Origin: Rickettsiales bacterium
GTDB taxonomy: Bacteria > Pseudomonadota > Alphaproteobacteria > Rickettsiales > Anaplasmataceae
Reading direction: 5' to 3'
DNA: 16,031 bases
Assembly: GCA_031284675.1 (NCBI GenBank)
Contig: JAITXQ010000096.1
Location: forward strand, 1 to 16,031
Shown: positions 14,945-16,031 of the stretch, one piece after another
Position numbering within the stretch: the first letter of the stretch is position 1
Layout: each line of letters starts with the position of its first letter
Notes under the pieces: model-generated
The model's database searches: none
Told to the model about the DNA's origin: nothing
The model's input: only the letters and a program-made list of their open reading frames with translations
Translations under genes and position numbers: made by a program

Positions 14945-15805
14945 TTAAATAATAACTTTATATCTAGTAGCTTTACCTTCTCCAAGACGCTGTAAGTATT
15001 TCATATCCAGTAGTTTTTTTGTAATTGCCTCTACTGTTCTTGGAGGAAATCCTAGAGCTTCTATAGCATCTTTTCTACTAAATTCTTTATCTGCAAGGCT
15101 AAGCACCCATTCCCACAAGAGCAATTGTTTTCTTGATAATAAATATTCAGTATTATCTCTCTCAAGAATATAATGCGCCTCATTTGCTTGTGTTTTAAGC
15201 ACATTAAGAAAAAATATTAACCATGGGGAAATATCTTCTTTGCTGCTTTTCCAGCTGCTTTGTGTTTTATTAAGTGCTAAATAATAATCAAGTTTGTTCG
15301 CTTCAATTATCTTTTCATGTGATACAATAGATACAAAATCATAACTCTGCTGCAGTAGCATTAAATTAGTTATTAATCTACTAGTTCTGCCATTTCCATC
15401 TTGAAAAGGGTGTATTGCCAAATACTCAAAAATAAAGTTAGCACCAATAATAAGAGGATGCTTAAATTTATTATTTAAGGACCAGTGATACCAATCAATA
15501 AGCTCTTGTACTTCCTTTTTAACAAGGTAAGGTGGCGTGGGGTCGAAAATTATACCAACTACATCTCCATTCTGATCTTTTGCCTCAACTCTATTAGGAC
15601 TTGTTTTATATTTTCCCTTATGGTATAAATCTTTATCACTATAGAGCAACATCTGGTTATTAATGTGCAACATTGATGACCTACTAATTGGAATATCTGT
15701 ATAATCATGAAATATCCATTTAAGCATTTCCAGGTAACCAGCAATTTCTTGCTCATCTCTATTTTTAAATTTCTTGATACGTAGATTTCTATATAAAGTT
15801 TCAAC
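14945..15805 (-). pseudogene. Fic-domain protein (AMP-transferase type), 5' end removed by an IS element
   Basis: From the Met at 15727 the frame gives 260 residues. The Fic core is intact: HPFQDGNGR at 106-114 with catalytic His106, the flap region around GKYKTSPNRVEA (38-49), and a C-terminal winged-helix-like domain (about 195-260). The frame stays open 26 codons upstream of that Met and reads VETLYRNLRIKKF then KNRDEQEIAGYLE, which is normal Fic-family sequence. The gene is therefore older and longer than the Met suggests. At 15805 homology ends where an IS3-type element begins. About 80 N-terminal residues are missing, probably including the (S/T)xxxE(G/N) inhibitory helix that in this family lies about ten residues before the break. 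Fic enzymes usually AMPylate protein hydroxyls. A shortened product from ATG 15727 remains possible. Confidence 0.8.
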
Positions 15806-16031
15806 TGACCTTACCCAGAAAAAGTAGAGAGAAAGTTAAGACGTTTTTTGAGTAAAATAAAACGTTTTTTCAAAGAGGTGTAATATGACAAATAGAAGAG
15901 AATACACAGCAAAATTTAGATTAGAAGCTGTTAAGCTGGTTAAAGAAACAGGTCAAGCAAGTACAAAAATAGCAAAAGATCTAGGTATAGATGGCAGTAT
16001 GTTAAGTAAATGGGTAAGAAAATATGATGGA
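15806..16031 (+). mobile_element. IS3-type insertion sequence, left end (runs off right edge)
   Basis: The element appears to begin with TGACCTTACCC at 15806, directly where Fic homology stops. The TG start and the position 79 bases before a transposase orfA fit an IS3-family left end. A direct repeat ACGTTTTTT occurs at 15841-15849 and 15862-15870 in the leader. The right end, orfB and any target duplication lie beyond the window, so the exact boundary is inferred. Confidence 0.7.
15885..16031 (+). CDS. IS3-family transposase OrfA, N-terminal part
   Basis: Forty-nine codons are visible before the window ends. The protein starts MTNRREYTAKFRLEAVKLV and continues through KIAKDLGI to SMLSKWVRKY, the helix-turn-helix of the transposase_8 (HTH_Tnp_1) family, which binds the IS ends. 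In IS3 elements OrfA is fused to the DDE-domain OrfB by a -1 frameshift. The ATG is preceded by AGAGG with six bases of spacing. No defect is visible in this part, so the element could be active. Confidence 0.9.
   Translation, partial: MTNRREYTAKFRLEAVKLVKETGQASTKIAKDLGIDGSMLSKWVRKYDG

Noticed and set aside
15559-15804. 81-codon minus-strand frame overlapping the Fic 5' end
   Set aside because: It is an out-of-frame shadow: the Fic frame in the same region carries clear family sequence up to 15805.

Overview
The window looks like a chromosomal segment of Wolbachia or a very close relative (Anaplasmataceae, Rickettsiales). The DNA is AT-rich. It encodes an NDUFA12-family protein, an NDUFS6-like zinc-finger protein, a PpsR-type dikinase regulator, scattered system I cytochrome c maturation genes (ccmC, ccmA) and a RodA protein. 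Intergenic repeats built on the palindromic core ATCCCAGTG/CACTGGGAT are familiar from Wolbachia genomes. The assignment rests on protein and repeat recognition, not on a database search.

Left part (1-3872): a possible partial gene at the left edge (minus); a small CHCC zinc-finger protein and coaD (both minus); tRNA-Phe; an exported class I amidotransferase-like hydrolase (plus) behind a good sigma70-type promoter; a convergent intergenic region with a 29-bp perfect inverted repeat; an FtsB/DivIC-like divisome protein; rpmJ (ribosomal protein L36, only 42 aa); and ppsR, all three on the minus strand.

Middle part (4023-9775): ccmC (plus) converges on an NDUFA12-mlaD pair (minus). A Mrp antiporter D subunit and rodA follow on the plus strand. 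ccmA is on the minus strand and is flanked on both sides by related repeat elements, one of which supplies the last codons and stop of rodA. A single-pass coiled-coil protein of unknown function follows. These genes serve heme export and cytochrome c assembly, respiration, phospholipid transport, ion homeostasis and residual peptidoglycan synthesis.

Right part (9776-16031): aspS and a ProP-like MFS transporter (plus), then a more accessory-looking segment. It holds a predicted membrane-anchored alpha/beta hydrolase with an intact-looking Ser-Asp-His set and its own promoter, and a Fic-domain gene. The Fic reading frame continues 26 codons upstream of its first Met and then stops abruptly at the end of an IS3-type insertion sequence, whose orfA runs off the right edge.

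I see no CRISPR array, toxin-antitoxin pair, phage module or recognisable new multigene system. The most interesting items are the hydrolase, the Fic gene cut just where its autoinhibitory motif is expected, the exported amidotransferase homologue and the repeat architecture.
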